Shown piece after piece: positions 1 to 11,317 of a stretch of 64,000 nucleotides of DNA. A model generated the notes under the pieces. The model saw only the letters and a program-made list of their open reading frames with translations, made no database searches and was not told the origin of the DNA. Both the position numbers and the translations under genes were made by a program. Every line of letters starts with the position of its first letter. The stretch's first letter is position 1. The DNA is from Buchnera aphidicola (Cinara pseudotaxifoliae) (lineage in GTDB: Bacteria > Pseudomonadota > Gammaproteobacteria > Enterobacterales > Enterobacteriaceae), in the NCBI RefSeq assembly GCF_900128595.1, contig NZ_LT635893.1:372001-436000 (forward strand), in the 5' to 3' direction.

Positions 1-494
1 GGCATGCTCGTGGAAGTATTAGAAACGCAATAAATACTCTTGAATTAATAATCTGTTCTACAAAAGATAAAACTGTAGACATAAAAACTATCAATAATTT
101 AATAGGAATATTTGATAAAAAAAATACGCTGCAATTAGCTGAAAGTATCATTAGTAATAATATTAATAAAACATTAAATATATTAGACTATGCAGAACAA
201 ACCAGTATACAATATAGTAATATCCTAAAATCACTGATAACCTTTTTTCATAATTTATCTATAGTGAAAATTAATTCATTAAAAAAAGAGTACAAAATAA
301 ATAAATTTTCACAATACGATATAAAAATCTATAATTTATCTAAAAAAATTTTATTTAAAGATATACAAAATTATTGTAAAATTCTTATTCAAGGATCCAA
401 ATATTTAAAATATGCTCCCGATCCTAGAATAGGTATTGAAATAATATTTTTTCAAATCTATCAGTATATACAAGAAAAAAATAATATCTTATAA
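1..494 (+). CDS. dnaX: DNA polymerase III subunit gamma/tau, C-terminal part (5' end outside window)
   Basis: The reading frame is open from base 3 and ends in TAA at 494, giving about 163 residues. It is the clamp-loader ATPase subunit that loads the sliding clamp at replication forks. The visible part begins in the helical sensor region (ARGSIRNAIN, compare the GSLRDALS motif of E. coli) and continues through the collar domain III to YAPDPRIGIEI, matching the E. coli YAPDRRMGVEM segment. The protein stops only about 15 residues after that motif, so the DnaB- and alpha-binding domains IV-V of tau are absent. ybaB follows, as in E. coli. Identity is secure; the start lies upstream. Confidence 0.9.
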   Translation, partial: HARGSIRNAINTLELIICSTKDKTVDIKTINNLIGIFDKKNTLQLAESIISNNINKTLNILDYAEQTSIQYSNILKSLITFFHNLSIVKINSLKKEYKINKFSQYDIKIYNLSKKILFKDIQNYCKILIQGSKYLKYAPDPRIGIEIIFFQIYQYIQEKNNIL

Positions 495-606
495 TAAGAA
501 TCATAAAGAATAGTATTTTAAAAATTTTAAATATTTATTTAAAAAAATCATTCAAAAAATCTAAAATATTTATATATATAATTCCACTTACCAGAAAGAA
601 AACAAA

Positions 607-933
607 ATGTATACTAATGAAAAAATTAATGAAATCTTAAAACAAGCTAAAAACATGCAAAAAAAAATAGAAAAAATACAACAAGATATAAATATGGTTA
701 ATGTTACAGGAAAATCAGGTATTGATTTAGTTTCTATTATTATGAACGGAAACTATGCTTGTAAATCAGTAAATATTAGTGAAGAATTGTGGAATGAAAA
801 TAACAAAAAATTATTACAAGATTTGATTACTGCAGCGATTAATGATGCTGTTAAAAAAATCACAAAAATACAACAAAAAAAAATACTATTAAATTCTGAG
901 TTCATTAATCCAAACAATAAATCCAATAAATAA
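607..933 (+). CDS. ybaB: YbaB/EbfC family nucleoid-associated DNA-binding protein
   Basis: A 108-residue small dimeric DNA-binding protein of the YbaB/EbfC family, thought to coat the nucleoid. The diagnostic pattern is present: an N-terminal helix KQAKNMQKKIEKIQQDI (about residues 12-28), then VTGKSGIDLVSIIMNG, and the C-terminal helix DLITAAINDAVKKI. Length is close to the 109 residues of E. coli. It sits 112 bp downstream of dnaX in the usual dnaX-ybaB pair; recR, the third gene of the E. coli operon, is missing before htpG. Function beyond DNA binding is inferred from the family. Confidence 0.92.
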   Translation: MYTNEKINEILKQAKNMQKKIEKIQQDINMVNVTGKSGIDLVSIIMNGNYACKSVNISEELWNENNKKLLQDLITAAINDAVKKITKIQQKKILLNSEFINPNNKSNK

Positions 934-1023
934 TCTTTTTATATGATAAAAATCAGTTATAATATATAAATATAGAATATTAATAATCAATTCATTTAAT
1001 ACTAAAAACTATAGGATTTACAT

Positions 1024-2904
1024 ATGAAAGATAAAAACAAAAAAATACATGTTTTTAAATCAGAAGTAAAAGAACTACTACATCTCATGATTCATTCATT
1101 GTATTCAAATAAGGAAATTTTTTTAAGAGAATTAATTTCTAACGCTTCTGATGCAATAGAAAAACTAAGATTTGAAAAATTATATAATCCAGAAAAATAT
1201 ACAAAAAATACATATATACCTAAAATACAAATTTCAGTAAAAAAAACAGAAAATGAAATCATTATTTCAGATAATGGAATAGGTATGACTGAAAAAGAAG
1301 TAATAAATAATTTAGGTACTATAGCAAAATCTGGAACAAAATCTTTTTTAAATCAAATGAAAAATATTAAAAATCAAGAAAAAAATGAATTTATAGGCCA
1401 ATTTGGAGTAGGTTTTTATTCTTCTTTTATAGTATCTGAAAAAGTTTCAGTATATACAAAACACGCGTCTGCAAAAAAAACTGAAAGTGGAATATTATGG
1501 ATTTCTGAAGGAAAAGGAGAATACTCAATAGAGAAATTTTCTACAAAAGAACACGGAACAAAAATTGTTTTATCTTTGAAACCCTCAGAACAAGAATTTT
1601 TAGACAATTGGAAAGTTAAACAAATAATAAAAAAATATTCTGACCATATTTCAATACCTATTGAAATTGATAATTATGACAAAAAAACAAAAATAATTTC
1701 TTGGGAAAAAATTAACGAAGCACAAGCTCTATGGACACAAAATAAAAATAACATCAAAAAAAAAGATTATCAAGAATTTTATAAATACATAACACACGAT
1801 TCTGAAAAACCATTAACTTGGAGTCATAATACAGTTGAAGGTAATCAAGAATACATCAGTTTATTGTATATTCCAAAAAAAGCAACTTGGGATATGTGGC
1901 ACCGTGAAAATAAACATGGTTTAAAATTATATGTGAAACATGTGTTTATTATGGATGAAGCTACGCAATTCCTTCCAAATTATTTGCGTTTCGTTAAAGG
2001 AATTATAGATTCACAAGATCTTCCTTTAAATATTTCTAGAGAAATATTACAAGATAGCAGTATTACTAATATTTTACGAAAAACGCTTACCAAACGTATT
2101 TTAAAAATATTACACACATTATCGTTAGATAACGATAAGAAATATCAAAAATTTTGGAATATATTTGGATTAGTAATTAAAGAAGGTTTAGCAGAAGATT
2201 CTGAAAATCAAAAAATTATTGCTAATTTATTAAGATTTTCTTCAATACAAGTAGGTTCGGAAGAACAAACATTGTCTCTAAAAAGATATATTGATAATAT
2301 GGTAAAAGGACAAAATAAAATATATTTTTTAACTTCTGATAGCTATAAATCAGCTTTAAATAGTCCTCATTTAGAAATTTTTAAAGAAAAAAAAATTGAT
2401 GTTTTATTACTATCAGATAGAATTGACGAATGGATGATGAATTATTTAACTGATTATAATAATATTAAATTTCAATCAGTTAGTAAAGCTGATGATTCTT
2501 TAAAAGAATTAATATCTAATCAGAATAACAATAATGATGATAAAAAAATATTTGATAACTTTATTGAAAAAATAAAAAAAATACTAAAAAACAAAGTTAA
2601 AGATGTACGTATAACATATCGATTAAACAACACTCCTGCTATAGTTTTAACAGATACGAATGATATGAGTACTCAGATGGCTAAAATATTTAGCGCTGCA
2701 GGACAACCTATTCCTAAAATAAAATATATATTAGAAATTAACCCAACACATCCGTTAGTTAAAAAAATACAAAAAATAGACAATGAATTAGAATTTTCTA
2801 ATTGGATAAAAATATTGTTCGAACAATCTGTTTTAGCAGAAAAAGGAACTCTAGAAAATCCTCATATTTTTATTAATAGACTTAATACTTTACTATTACA
2901 ATAA
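1024..2904 (+). CDS. htpG: Molecular chaperone HtpG (bacterial Hsp90)
   Basis: A 626-residue Hsp90 homologue, full length against about 624 in E. coli. The N-terminal GHKL ATPase motifs are all visible: ELISNASDAIEKLRF near residue 40, DNGIGMT near 85, and GQFGVGFYSSF near 125. The middle domain carries LPLNISREILQ with the conserved arginine that contacts ATP gamma-phosphate, and the C-terminal dimerisation region ends NRLNTLLLQ. It is cytosolic and refolds or remodels client proteins using ATP. I saw no sigma32-type promoter upstream. It stands alone between ybaB and adk, matching E. coli order. Confidence 0.97.
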   Translation: MKDKNKKIHVFKSEVKELLHLMIHSLYSNKEIFLRELISNASDAIEKLRFEKLYNPEKYTKNTYIPKIQISVKKTENEIIISDNGIGMTEKEVINNLGTIAKSGTKSFLNQMKNIKNQEKNEFIGQFGVGFYSSFIVSEKVSVYTKHASAKKTESGILWISEGKGEYSIEKFSTKEHGTKIVLSLKPSEQEFLDNWKVKQIIKKYSDHISIPIEIDNYDKKTKIISWEKINEAQALWTQNKNNIKKKDYQEFYKYITHDSEKPLTWSHNTVEGNQEYISLLYIPKKATWDMWHRENKHGLKLYVKHVFIMDEATQFLPNYLRFVKGIIDSQDLPLNISREILQDSSITNILRKTLTKRILKILHTLSLDNDKKYQKFWNIFGLVIKEGLAEDSENQKIIANLLRFSSIQVGSEEQTLSLKRYIDNMVKGQNKIYFLTSDSYKSALNSPHLEIFKEKKIDVLLLSDRIDEWMMNYLTDYNNIKFQSVSKADDSLKELISNQNNNNDDKKIFDNFIEKIKKILKNKVKDVRITYRLNNTPAIVLTDTNDMSTQMAKIFSAAGQPIPKIKYILEINPTHPLVKKIQKIDNELEFSNWIKILFEQSVLAEKGTLENPHIFINRLNTLLLQ

Positions 2905-2976
2905 AAAATATATTACAAATATATATATAAATGTTATTTATATAAAAGAAATTATTCTAAGGACAATTGTATTATT

Positions 2977-3633
2977 ATGCGTATCATTATGCTTGGAGCC
3001 CCTGGAAGCGGAAAAGGCACACAAACACAGTTGTTATCAAAATATTTTTATATACCTTTTATTTCTGCCGGAGAAATATTACGCCAAGAAAGCAAAAAGA
3101 ATGAAAAAACAAAAAGTTATATAGAAAACAAAATAAATCAAGGGAAATTAGTAAACAATTCTTTTATTATAAATTTAATCAAAAAAAAAATTAAAAAAAA
3201 AAATTGTTTTAATAAATTTATATTAGATGGTTTTCCAAGAACTATTAAACAAGCTGAATCATTAAAAAAGCATATAAAAATGCAATTTGTTATACATTTA
3301 AAAATCAGTACTCATAACATTCTTAATAGAATTACTGGAAGACTAATACATACTTCATCAGGAAGAACTTACCATAAAACGTTTAATCCTCCTAAAAGAA
3401 AAAATAAAGATGATTTAACTGGTGAATTATTAAGTAAGAGAAAAGATGATGACAAAAAAATCATTATCACTAGATTAGAGGAGTATAGGAAATTGACTAC
3501 TCCACTTATAGATTGGTTTAAAAAAGAGGATTTAAAACAAAATGTTAAATATATAGAAATAAATGCAAATAAATCTATTCATGAAATAAACAAAAAAATT
3601 ATTTTATATATAAATAAAAATAATAAAAAATAA
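2977..3633 (+). CDS. adk: Adenylate kinase
   Basis: A 218-residue long-form adenylate kinase (AMP + ATP = 2 ADP), 214 in E. coli. The P-loop GAPGSGKGTQ lies at residues 7-16, the AMP-binding DGFPRT near 85, and the LID region TGRLIHTSSGRTYH near 120 followed by the DDDK arginine-rich switch (ITRLEEY). The LID is of the non-zinc type, with no four-cysteine motif. Two runs of ten and eleven A bases lie inside the gene at about 3181-3203, encoding a lysine stretch that is less conserved. A TAAGGACAA ribosome-binding sequence precedes the ATG by about ten bases. Confidence 0.97.
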   Translation: MRIIMLGAPGSGKGTQTQLLSKYFYIPFISAGEILRQESKKNEKTKSYIENKINQGKLVNNSFIINLIKKKIKKKNCFNKFILDGFPRTIKQAESLKKHIKMQFVIHLKISTHNILNRITGRLIHTSSGRTYHKTFNPPKRKNKDDLTGELLSKRKDDDKKIIITRLEEYRKLTTPLIDWFKKEDLKQNVKYIEINANKSIHEINKKIILYINKNNKK

Positions 3634-3642
3634 TTAAATTTT

Positions 3643-3717
3643 TGCGCTCTACAGGAATTGAACCTGTAACCTACAGCTTAGAAGGCTGTTGCTCTATCCA
3701 AATTGAGCTAAGAGCGC
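3643..3717 (-). tRNA. tRNA-Arg (anticodon UCU)
   Basis: Reading the minus strand gives a full cloverleaf with acceptor GCGCTCT/AGAGCGC, T arm with GTTCAATTC, and anticodon stem ACAGC/GCTGT around loop CTTCTAA, hence UCU, reading AGA/AGG. The discriminator is A and CCA is not encoded. In E. coli the UCU tRNA (argU) also lies in the cysS-folD neighbourhood, which fits cysS downstream here. Confidence 0.95.
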
Positions 3718-4049
3718 GAAAAATATTTCAATGTAATTATACGTAAAAACTAATAAAATATCAATAATTTTAAATATATAAAGAATTATATATCCAATAA
3801 ATAAACAAAATTAATCATATATTGTTTATAAGATACATTATAAAAATTTTTTATAGGCAGGTTTACGAATAGTATATGAGATACAAAATCTAATTAATTT
3901 AATTAATAGAAAAAAGTAATAAAAATAACTTTAAATAAACAACTAAAAATATATAGTCAAGAAAACTACAAAATACAAAAAGTTCTTTAACAATCAAATT
4001 AATGTCTTAAATATTATTTTTTACAAAATGTGGTATTTATGTAAATTTA
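3718..4049. other. Intergenic AT-rich stretch between tRNA-Arg and cysS
   Basis: These 332 bases contain no open frame of meaningful length. On the minus strand a TTGACT hexamer near 3955-3960 could serve as a -35 element for the tRNA, but the matching -10 (TATTTA) is poor. folD neighbours this tRNA in E. coli, so this may be where it decayed; I could not recognise any FolD residue pattern. Confidence 0.5.
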
Positions 4050-5468
4050 TTAATTTTTATAAATAAATTTATATGTTGAACGTTCATTACCATCTTTTAT
4101 AGTGACCCCTAATTTTAATAACTTTTTTCGAATCATATCCGCTAAATTCCATTTTTTATTATTACGGTAAGAATCTCGCATACGTACTAATTTTTCTACT
4201 ATATTAATCTGACTTCTAGACATTTTATTGGTAAAAGAACGTAAAAAATTTTTAGGATCGTGATTTAACAATCCTAAAACATTTCCAAAAAAAATCAAAT
4301 CTTTAGATAAAGAATTGTATAAAAGTATATCTCTAGATTTTTTAATCTTATTAATATACTGCGATAACTTTTGCAATATCAAACATGCTTTAGGAGTATT
4401 AAAGTCATCATTCATAGCAGAAAAAAATTTTTCTTTAAACGTATTTCGTAATTTTTTCTGATCATTAGTATGTGTACATTGAATATTGTGATATAGCAAA
4501 GAAACATATATTTTTTTTAAAATATTCTGAGAAGCGTTTAAATTTTTTTCTCGAAAAACTAAGGGGTGCCTATAGTGAGTAGAGAGGATGTAGAACCTTA
4601 TTACTTCAGGATCATATTTATGTAATAAATCACGTATAAATACAGTATTAGACAATGATTTTGACATTTTATGGTTATTTATAATCACCATACCAACATG
4701 TATCCAAAATTTAATAGAAAAAGAACTTTTTATACTTTTTAATTGAGCTAATTCATTTTCATGATGAGGAAACAATAAATCAATTCCTCCTCCATGAATA
4801 TTAACTCCATTTTTAAAAAATTTATTTATAATAGCAGAACATTCAATATGCCATCCAGGTCTTCCCGGACCCCAAGGAGATATCCAGTGTGGATCAGATT
4901 TATTTATACTATGTTTCCATAAAACAAAATCATTAGATTCATTATAGATAGAATCGTCATACGATACAGTGTCGTGTAAACAACACAGTTTTTTTCTACG
5001 TGATAAAATTCCATAACTATTATATTGTTTGATAGAAAACAAAATATCTTTATTATCAGCAATATAAGCAAAATTTTTTTTTAGTAAAATCTCTATAAAT
5101 GAAATTATATCTTGCATGCATCTAGTAACTTTAGGTTCATAATCAGGATCTTGCAAATTTAAACATAAAAAATCTTTATGCATATGTTTAATCATACGTT
5201 TAACAAGAACGTCAATAGATTCATTGTTTCGATTAGCAGTATAAATAATCTTATCATCTATATCAGTAATATTTCGTACGTAACAAGTTTTATACCCTAA
5301 ATACTCTAAATAGCGTTTAATTATATCAAAAACAAGAAAAGTACGCGCATGACCAATATGACATAAATCATATACAGTAACACCGCATACATAAATATTG
5401 ATTATTTTAGAATAAGAAAATTGAACTTTCTCTTTTTTTTTCGTTAAAGTGTTAAAAATTTTTAACAT
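4050..5468 (-). CDS. cysS: Cysteinyl-tRNA synthetase
   Basis: A 472-residue class I synthetase that charges tRNA-Cys; E. coli has 461. The HIGH-type motif CHIGHART and preceding VCGVTVYD (zinc-ligand cysteine) lie near residues 25-40, GWHIECSAI and FPHHENELAQ supply the other zinc ligands, and KMSKSLSN is the KMSKS loop. The start was placed at 5468 rather than the more upstream ATG at 5489. The protein then begins MLKIFNTLT exactly like E. coli, and AAGAG sits seven bases before this ATG. It is a lone minus-strand gene, divergent from ybeD. Confidence 0.96.
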   Translation of the reverse strand: MLKIFNTLTKKKEKVQFSYSKIINIYVCGVTVYDLCHIGHARTFLVFDIIKRYLEYLGYKTCYVRNITDIDDKIIYTANRNNESIDVLVKRMIKHMHKDFLCLNLQDPDYEPKVTRCMQDIISFIEILLKKNFAYIADNKDILFSIKQYNSYGILSRRKKLCCLHDTVSYDDSIYNESNDFVLWKHSINKSDPHWISPWGPGRPGWHIECSAIINKFFKNGVNIHGGGIDLLFPHHENELAQLKSIKSSFSIKFWIHVGMVIINNHKMSKSLSNTVFIRDLLHKYDPEVIRFYILSTHYRHPLVFREKNLNASQNILKKIYVSLLYHNIQCTHTNDQKKLRNTFKEKFFSAMNDDFNTPKACLILQKLSQYINKIKKSRDILLYNSLSKDLIFFGNVLGLLNHDPKNFLRSFTNKMSRSQINIVEKLVRMRDSYRNNKKWNLADMIRKKLLKLGVTIKDGNERSTYKFIYKN

Positions 5469-5664
5469 ATTCATGCTCTTAATACACATAAAATAAAAAA
5501 TACAGAAAATATATGATAAAATATCAGTATATATTTTTATAAAATTAAATTTCTACTTTTTAATACAAAAAATATTATTTTATTTAATTATAAACAAAAT
5601 ATAATGTATAAAATTAAATCTATTTAACTAATAAATAAAATATTGATTAATTAAGAGTATAAAA

Positions 5665-5928
5665 ATGAATAATAAACTAGAAAAAATGCTGAAATTTCCA
5701 TGTAACTTTACCTATAAAGTAATAGGGTTAGCTCAACCAGAACTGACCAACAATATAATTAAAATTGTGCAAACACACATCCCAGGGGATTATGCGCCAG
5801 ATATAAAATCTAGCAATAAAGGAACATATTTATCTATCTCAATCACTATTTGTGCAAAAAATTTTATACAAATAAAAAACTTATATAAAGAATTGAGTAA
5901 AATTCATTTAGTAAGAATGGTACTATAA
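5665..5928 (+). CDS. ybeD: YbeD/DUF493 family protein
   Basis: An 87-residue protein, the same length as E. coli YbeD, with the family pattern FPCNFTYKVIG at residues 11-21, PGDYAP in the middle, SISITI, and the C-terminal VRMVL. The fold is a small ferredoxin-like alpha/beta domain resembling ACT-type regulatory domains. Its role is not established; in enterobacteria it lies beside lipoate biosynthesis genes, which are not next to it here. GAG in TTAAGAGTATAAAA precedes the start. It converges with cspE across a strong hairpin. Confidence 0.93.
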   Translation: MNNKLEKMLKFPCNFTYKVIGLAQPELTNNIIKIVQTHIPGDYAPDIKSSNKGTYLSISITICAKNFIQIKNLYKELSKIHLVRMVL

Positions 5929-5932
5929 AAGA

Positions 5933-5969
5933 TTTTGCGATGCGGTATTTTTAAATCCGCATCGCAAAA
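5933..5969. terminator. Bidirectional hairpin terminator between ybeD and cspE
   Basis: A perfect 13-bp inverted repeat, TTTTGCGATGCGG with its complement, encloses an 11-base AT loop. The stem is far more GC-rich than the surroundings. The minus strand (after cspE) is followed by AAAATCTTTT, a modest U tract; the plus side has none. It lies between two convergent genes. Confidence 0.75.
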
Positions 5970-6016
5970 GCACTACTATATATGTAGTTTGTGTATAAAA
6001 ATTTTTAATAATTTTC

Positions 6017-6226
6017 TTACAAACTAACTACGTTAGCAGCTGACGGGCCTTTTGCGCCTTCGGTAATTTCAAATTCAACACTTTGACCTTCTGCCAAAGT
6101 TTTAAATCCGTTGCTTTGAATAGCAGAGAAATGAACAAAAACATCTTTGCTTCCATCTTCCGGTGTAATGAAACCAAAACCTTTAGATTCATTAAACCAT
6201 TTTACATTACCTTTAATCTTGGACAT
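6017..6226 (-). CDS. cspE: Cold shock-like RNA chaperone CspE
   Basis: A 69-residue single cold-shock domain. RNP1 KGFGFI and RNP2 VFVHF are intact, and the whole sequence (starting [14 protein letters not shown]) is nearly identical to E. coli CspE; CspC would begin MAKIKGQ. The protein binds single-stranded RNA/DNA, melts structures and can act as a transcription antiterminator. Base composition is less AT-rich than its neighbours, as expected for a strongly conserved, highly expressed gene. TAAGGTAA lies about ten bases before the ATG. The 5' leader region towards 5S RNA is about 220 bases. Confidence 0.97.
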   Translation of the reverse strand: MSKIKGNVKWFNESKGFGFITPEDGSKDVFVHFSAIQSNGFKTLAEGQSVEFEITEGAKGPSAANVVSL

Positions 6227-6449
6227 CTATATATTACCTTAGAATGAAAAATGTAAGCTAAAACTTATACCTATAGTAAATACATTATTTATAAATAATA
6301 AATCTAATATATATTCGTAATATCTTATATACAATATAAATATTTCATGTAAAAAATATGTACATTAAATTAAAAAATTAAAAAAACAATAGATATAAAT
6401 AAGAATATAAAAATTTAAAATATGATAAAAATTAAATAAAAAAAAATAA

Positions 6450-6567
6450 TACCTGGCAATGTCCTACTCTCACACAAGGAGACCTTGTACTACCATTGGC
6501 GTTGAAATGTTTCACTTCTGAGTTCGAAATGGATTCAGGTGGTACCATAACACTATTGTTGCCAGGT
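6450..6567 (-). rRNA. rrf: 5S ribosomal RNA
   Basis: About 118 bases directly downstream of 23S on the minus strand. The terminal helix is visible: 5' ACCTGGCAA pairs with 3' TTGCCAGGT, and the interior contains the conserved 5S segments corresponding to GAACTCAGAAGTG and CCAATGGTAG. A run of T follows the 3' end on the minus strand (TATTATTTTTTTTTA), which could terminate the operon. Confidence 0.95.
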
Positions 6568-6579
6568 TTTATTTTTTAG

Positions 6580-6599
6580 AAAAACACCTCTGGTGTTGT

Positions 6600-6609
<10 letters not shown>
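6580..6609 (-). repeat. Pre-23S processing stem, 3' arm (partner at 9517-9545)
   Basis: The bases flanking both ends of 23S are complementary. The arm at 6580-6609 and the arm at 9517-9545 pair over roughly 27 of 30 positions, including AAAAACACCT and GTTGTAAGGTTAAGC. Such a long helix bracketing 23S is the usual RNase III substrate that releases the precursor. Confidence 0.75.
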
Positions 6610-9524
<2,915 letters not shown>

Positions 9525-9657
9525 TTACAACCCACAGGTGTTTTTCTAAATTTTTATCATATCCAAATTTTTAAAGAACTAAAATACCAACCTATTTAAT
9601 TCGTGAAGTGATTATATCATATATTTTTTTTTTAGTATACAAAATATTTTTAATTTT

Positions 9658-9729
9658 TGTCCTCTAGGGGATTTGAACCCCTGTTGCCGCCGTGAAAGGG
9701 CAGTGTCCTAACCGCTAGACGAAGAGGAC
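9658..9729 (-). tRNA. tRNA-Glu (anticodon UUC)
   Basis: The minus strand gives GTCCTCTTCGTCTAG at the 5' end, anticodon loop CTTTCAC (UUC), and T arm GGTTCAAATCC; discriminator A, CCA not encoded. It matches enterobacterial tRNA-Glu closely. It is the spacer-type tRNA upstream of 23S, consistent with cotranscription trnE-rrl-rrf. Confidence 0.96.
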
Positions 9730-9763
9730 TAAAAAAAAATAATAATATAACTACTAATTTTTA

Positions 9764-9791
9764 ATGTTACATAAGGAATAAAAAGTGTCAA
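9764..9791 (-). promoter_or_regulatory. Strong sigma70 promoter for trnE-23S-5S
   Basis: On the minus strand a perfect TTGACA (-35, 9786-9791) is followed after 16 bases by TAACAT (-10, 9764-9769), with TG directly before the -10. The predicted start is about 28 bases upstream of tRNA-Glu. No gene lies between, so this is the natural rRNA operon promoter. aroE, further upstream, need not be cotranscribed. Confidence 0.7.
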
Positions 9792-9893
9792 GTGTTTTTT
9801 CGTATATTTTATAAAATATTTATTTTTATCACTACAAATACACTTTATAAACAACTAGTTAATTTAAACATATTAACAATTAATTAGCAATTT

Positions 9894-10742
9894 TTATACT
9901 GTATTATTTAAATTTTTTATAATATTAATATTTTTTTCAATATTAGGTAATATTTTAAACCAAGAATAACATGAATACGCTGCTTGGGCAACTAGCATTC
10001 CTAAACCATCAGAAATATATCGACTACCTAAAATTTTACATAAATATAAAAATGGAGTCAATGTATTTGTAGTAGAGTATGAAATATCATAACATTTGGT
10101 TCTAGAACCTACTAAATTTTTGGGAAAAACGGGAGATGTATTATATATACTGCATGAAGTCGCATTAATTATTAAATCAAAACTATAATTTTTCATATCA
10201 TCAGAAAAAATAAAAATATCACCAAAGTGTTTAAATGTATCTACTAAGTTAGATGCACAACTAATAGTTCTATTTAATATACAAACAGAACATTTTTTTT
10301 TTAATAAATGATATACAACAGAATAAGCAACACCTCCAGATCCTAATAGTAGTACTGTGCAATTTTTTTTAATATAACCTAAACGTTTTAAATCATATAT
10401 TAAACCAATACCGTCAGTATTATCACCTATAATATTATTATTTGATATTTTAGTTAAAACATTAATAGAACCAGAAATTTTTACTATTTTAGTATGTTGA
10501 TGAGGAATATCAAACGATATTCTTTTAAAAGGAACCGTGATATTGCATCCTAAACCACCTGTATTAAAAAATTTTTTAACTGTAGAAAAAAAATTTGATT
10601 TTTTACATAAAAAAGAGTTATAATGATAATTAATCTTTATTTCTTTAGAAAAATTTTTATGTATTGCTGGAGATAAAGAATGACTAACGGGATTACCAAA
10701 TAAAGCAATAATTTTTTTATTTTTAACATTTTTAAAATACAT
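9894..10742 (-). CDS. aroE: Shikimate dehydrogenase (NADP+)
   Basis: A 282-residue enzyme that reduces 3-dehydroshikimate to shikimate in aromatic amino acid synthesis. The N-terminal substrate domain has GNPVSHSLSPAIHK and NITVPFK with the catalytic lysine, then GDNTDG with the catalytic aspartate. The NADP-binding GSGGVAYSV and NRT follow, and the C-terminus has DGLGMLVAQAA. GAGGAG lies five bases before the ATG, which fixes a start giving about eight more N-terminal residues than E. coli. It is divergent from def. Fits supply of Phe/Trp precursors to the host with aroB and aroK in this window. Confidence 0.96.
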   Translation of the reverse strand: MYFKNVKNKKIIALFGNPVSHSLSPAIHKNFSKEIKINYHYNSFLCKKSNFFSTVKKFFNTGGLGCNITVPFKRISFDIPHQHTKIVKISGSINVLTKISNNNIIGDNTDGIGLIYDLKRLGYIKKNCTVLLLGSGGVAYSVVYHLLKKKCSVCILNRTISCASNLVDTFKHFGDIFIFSDDMKNYSFDLIINATSCSIYNTSPVFPKNLVGSRTKCYDISYSTTNTLTPFLYLCKILGSRYISDGLGMLVAQAAYSCYSWFKILPNIEKNINIIKNLNNTV

Positions 10743-10826
10743 ATTTACTCCTCAAAGATAAAAAAAATAGCTTGATTGATTTTACATAAAAAAATTAATA
10801 CATTAACTAAATATATAAAAAAATTT

Positions 10827-11276
10827 ATGTCAGTACATAAAATTCTACAATTTCCTGATCATCGTTTACGAGTAAAATCTAAACCTATTAAAAAAATAAA
10901 CCAAAAAATAATTAGTATTATAAATGATATGTTTGATACTATGTATGCTAATAATGGTATCGGACTTGCAGCACCGCAGATTAATATACCAAAACAGATC
11001 ATTACAATTAGTTCTATTACACCACATCAATCAGAATTAATTTTAATTAATCCTATCATTTTAAAAAAAAACAAAAAATATATATGTACACAAGAAGGTT
11101 GTTTATCAATTCCTAAAAAAACAGCTAAAATTAATCGATCTAGTTACATAAAAATACAAGCATTTAATCCTTTTGGAAAATTATTTATACTTGAAGCTAG
11201 ATCTTTGTTATCTATTTGCATTCAACACGAAATAGATCATTTAACCGGAAAATTGTTTATAGATTATATAAATTAA
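10827..11276 (+). CDS. def: Peptide deformylase
   Basis: A 149-residue metal hydrolase that removes the formyl group from nascent N-terminal methionine. The three family motifs are present: GIGLAAPQ, EGCLSIP and QHEIDHLTG, giving the Cys and two His metal ligands plus catalytic Glu. An in-frame ATG exists at 10776. I chose 10827 because the protein then begins MSVHKILQFPDHRLR, in register with E. coli MSVLQVLHIPDERLR. fmt follows after 41 bases, an operon pair acting on the two ends of the formyl-methionine cycle. Confidence 0.95.
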   Translation: MSVHKILQFPDHRLRVKSKPIKKINQKIISIINDMFDTMYANNGIGLAAPQINIPKQIITISSITPHQSELILINPIILKKNKKYICTQEGCLSIPKKTAKINRSSYIKIQAFNPFGKLFILEARSLLSICIQHEIDHLTGKLFIDYIN

Positions 11277-11317
11277 CAATATACTTTTCTATTAAACAAA
11301 TTATTATCTTAATTAAT

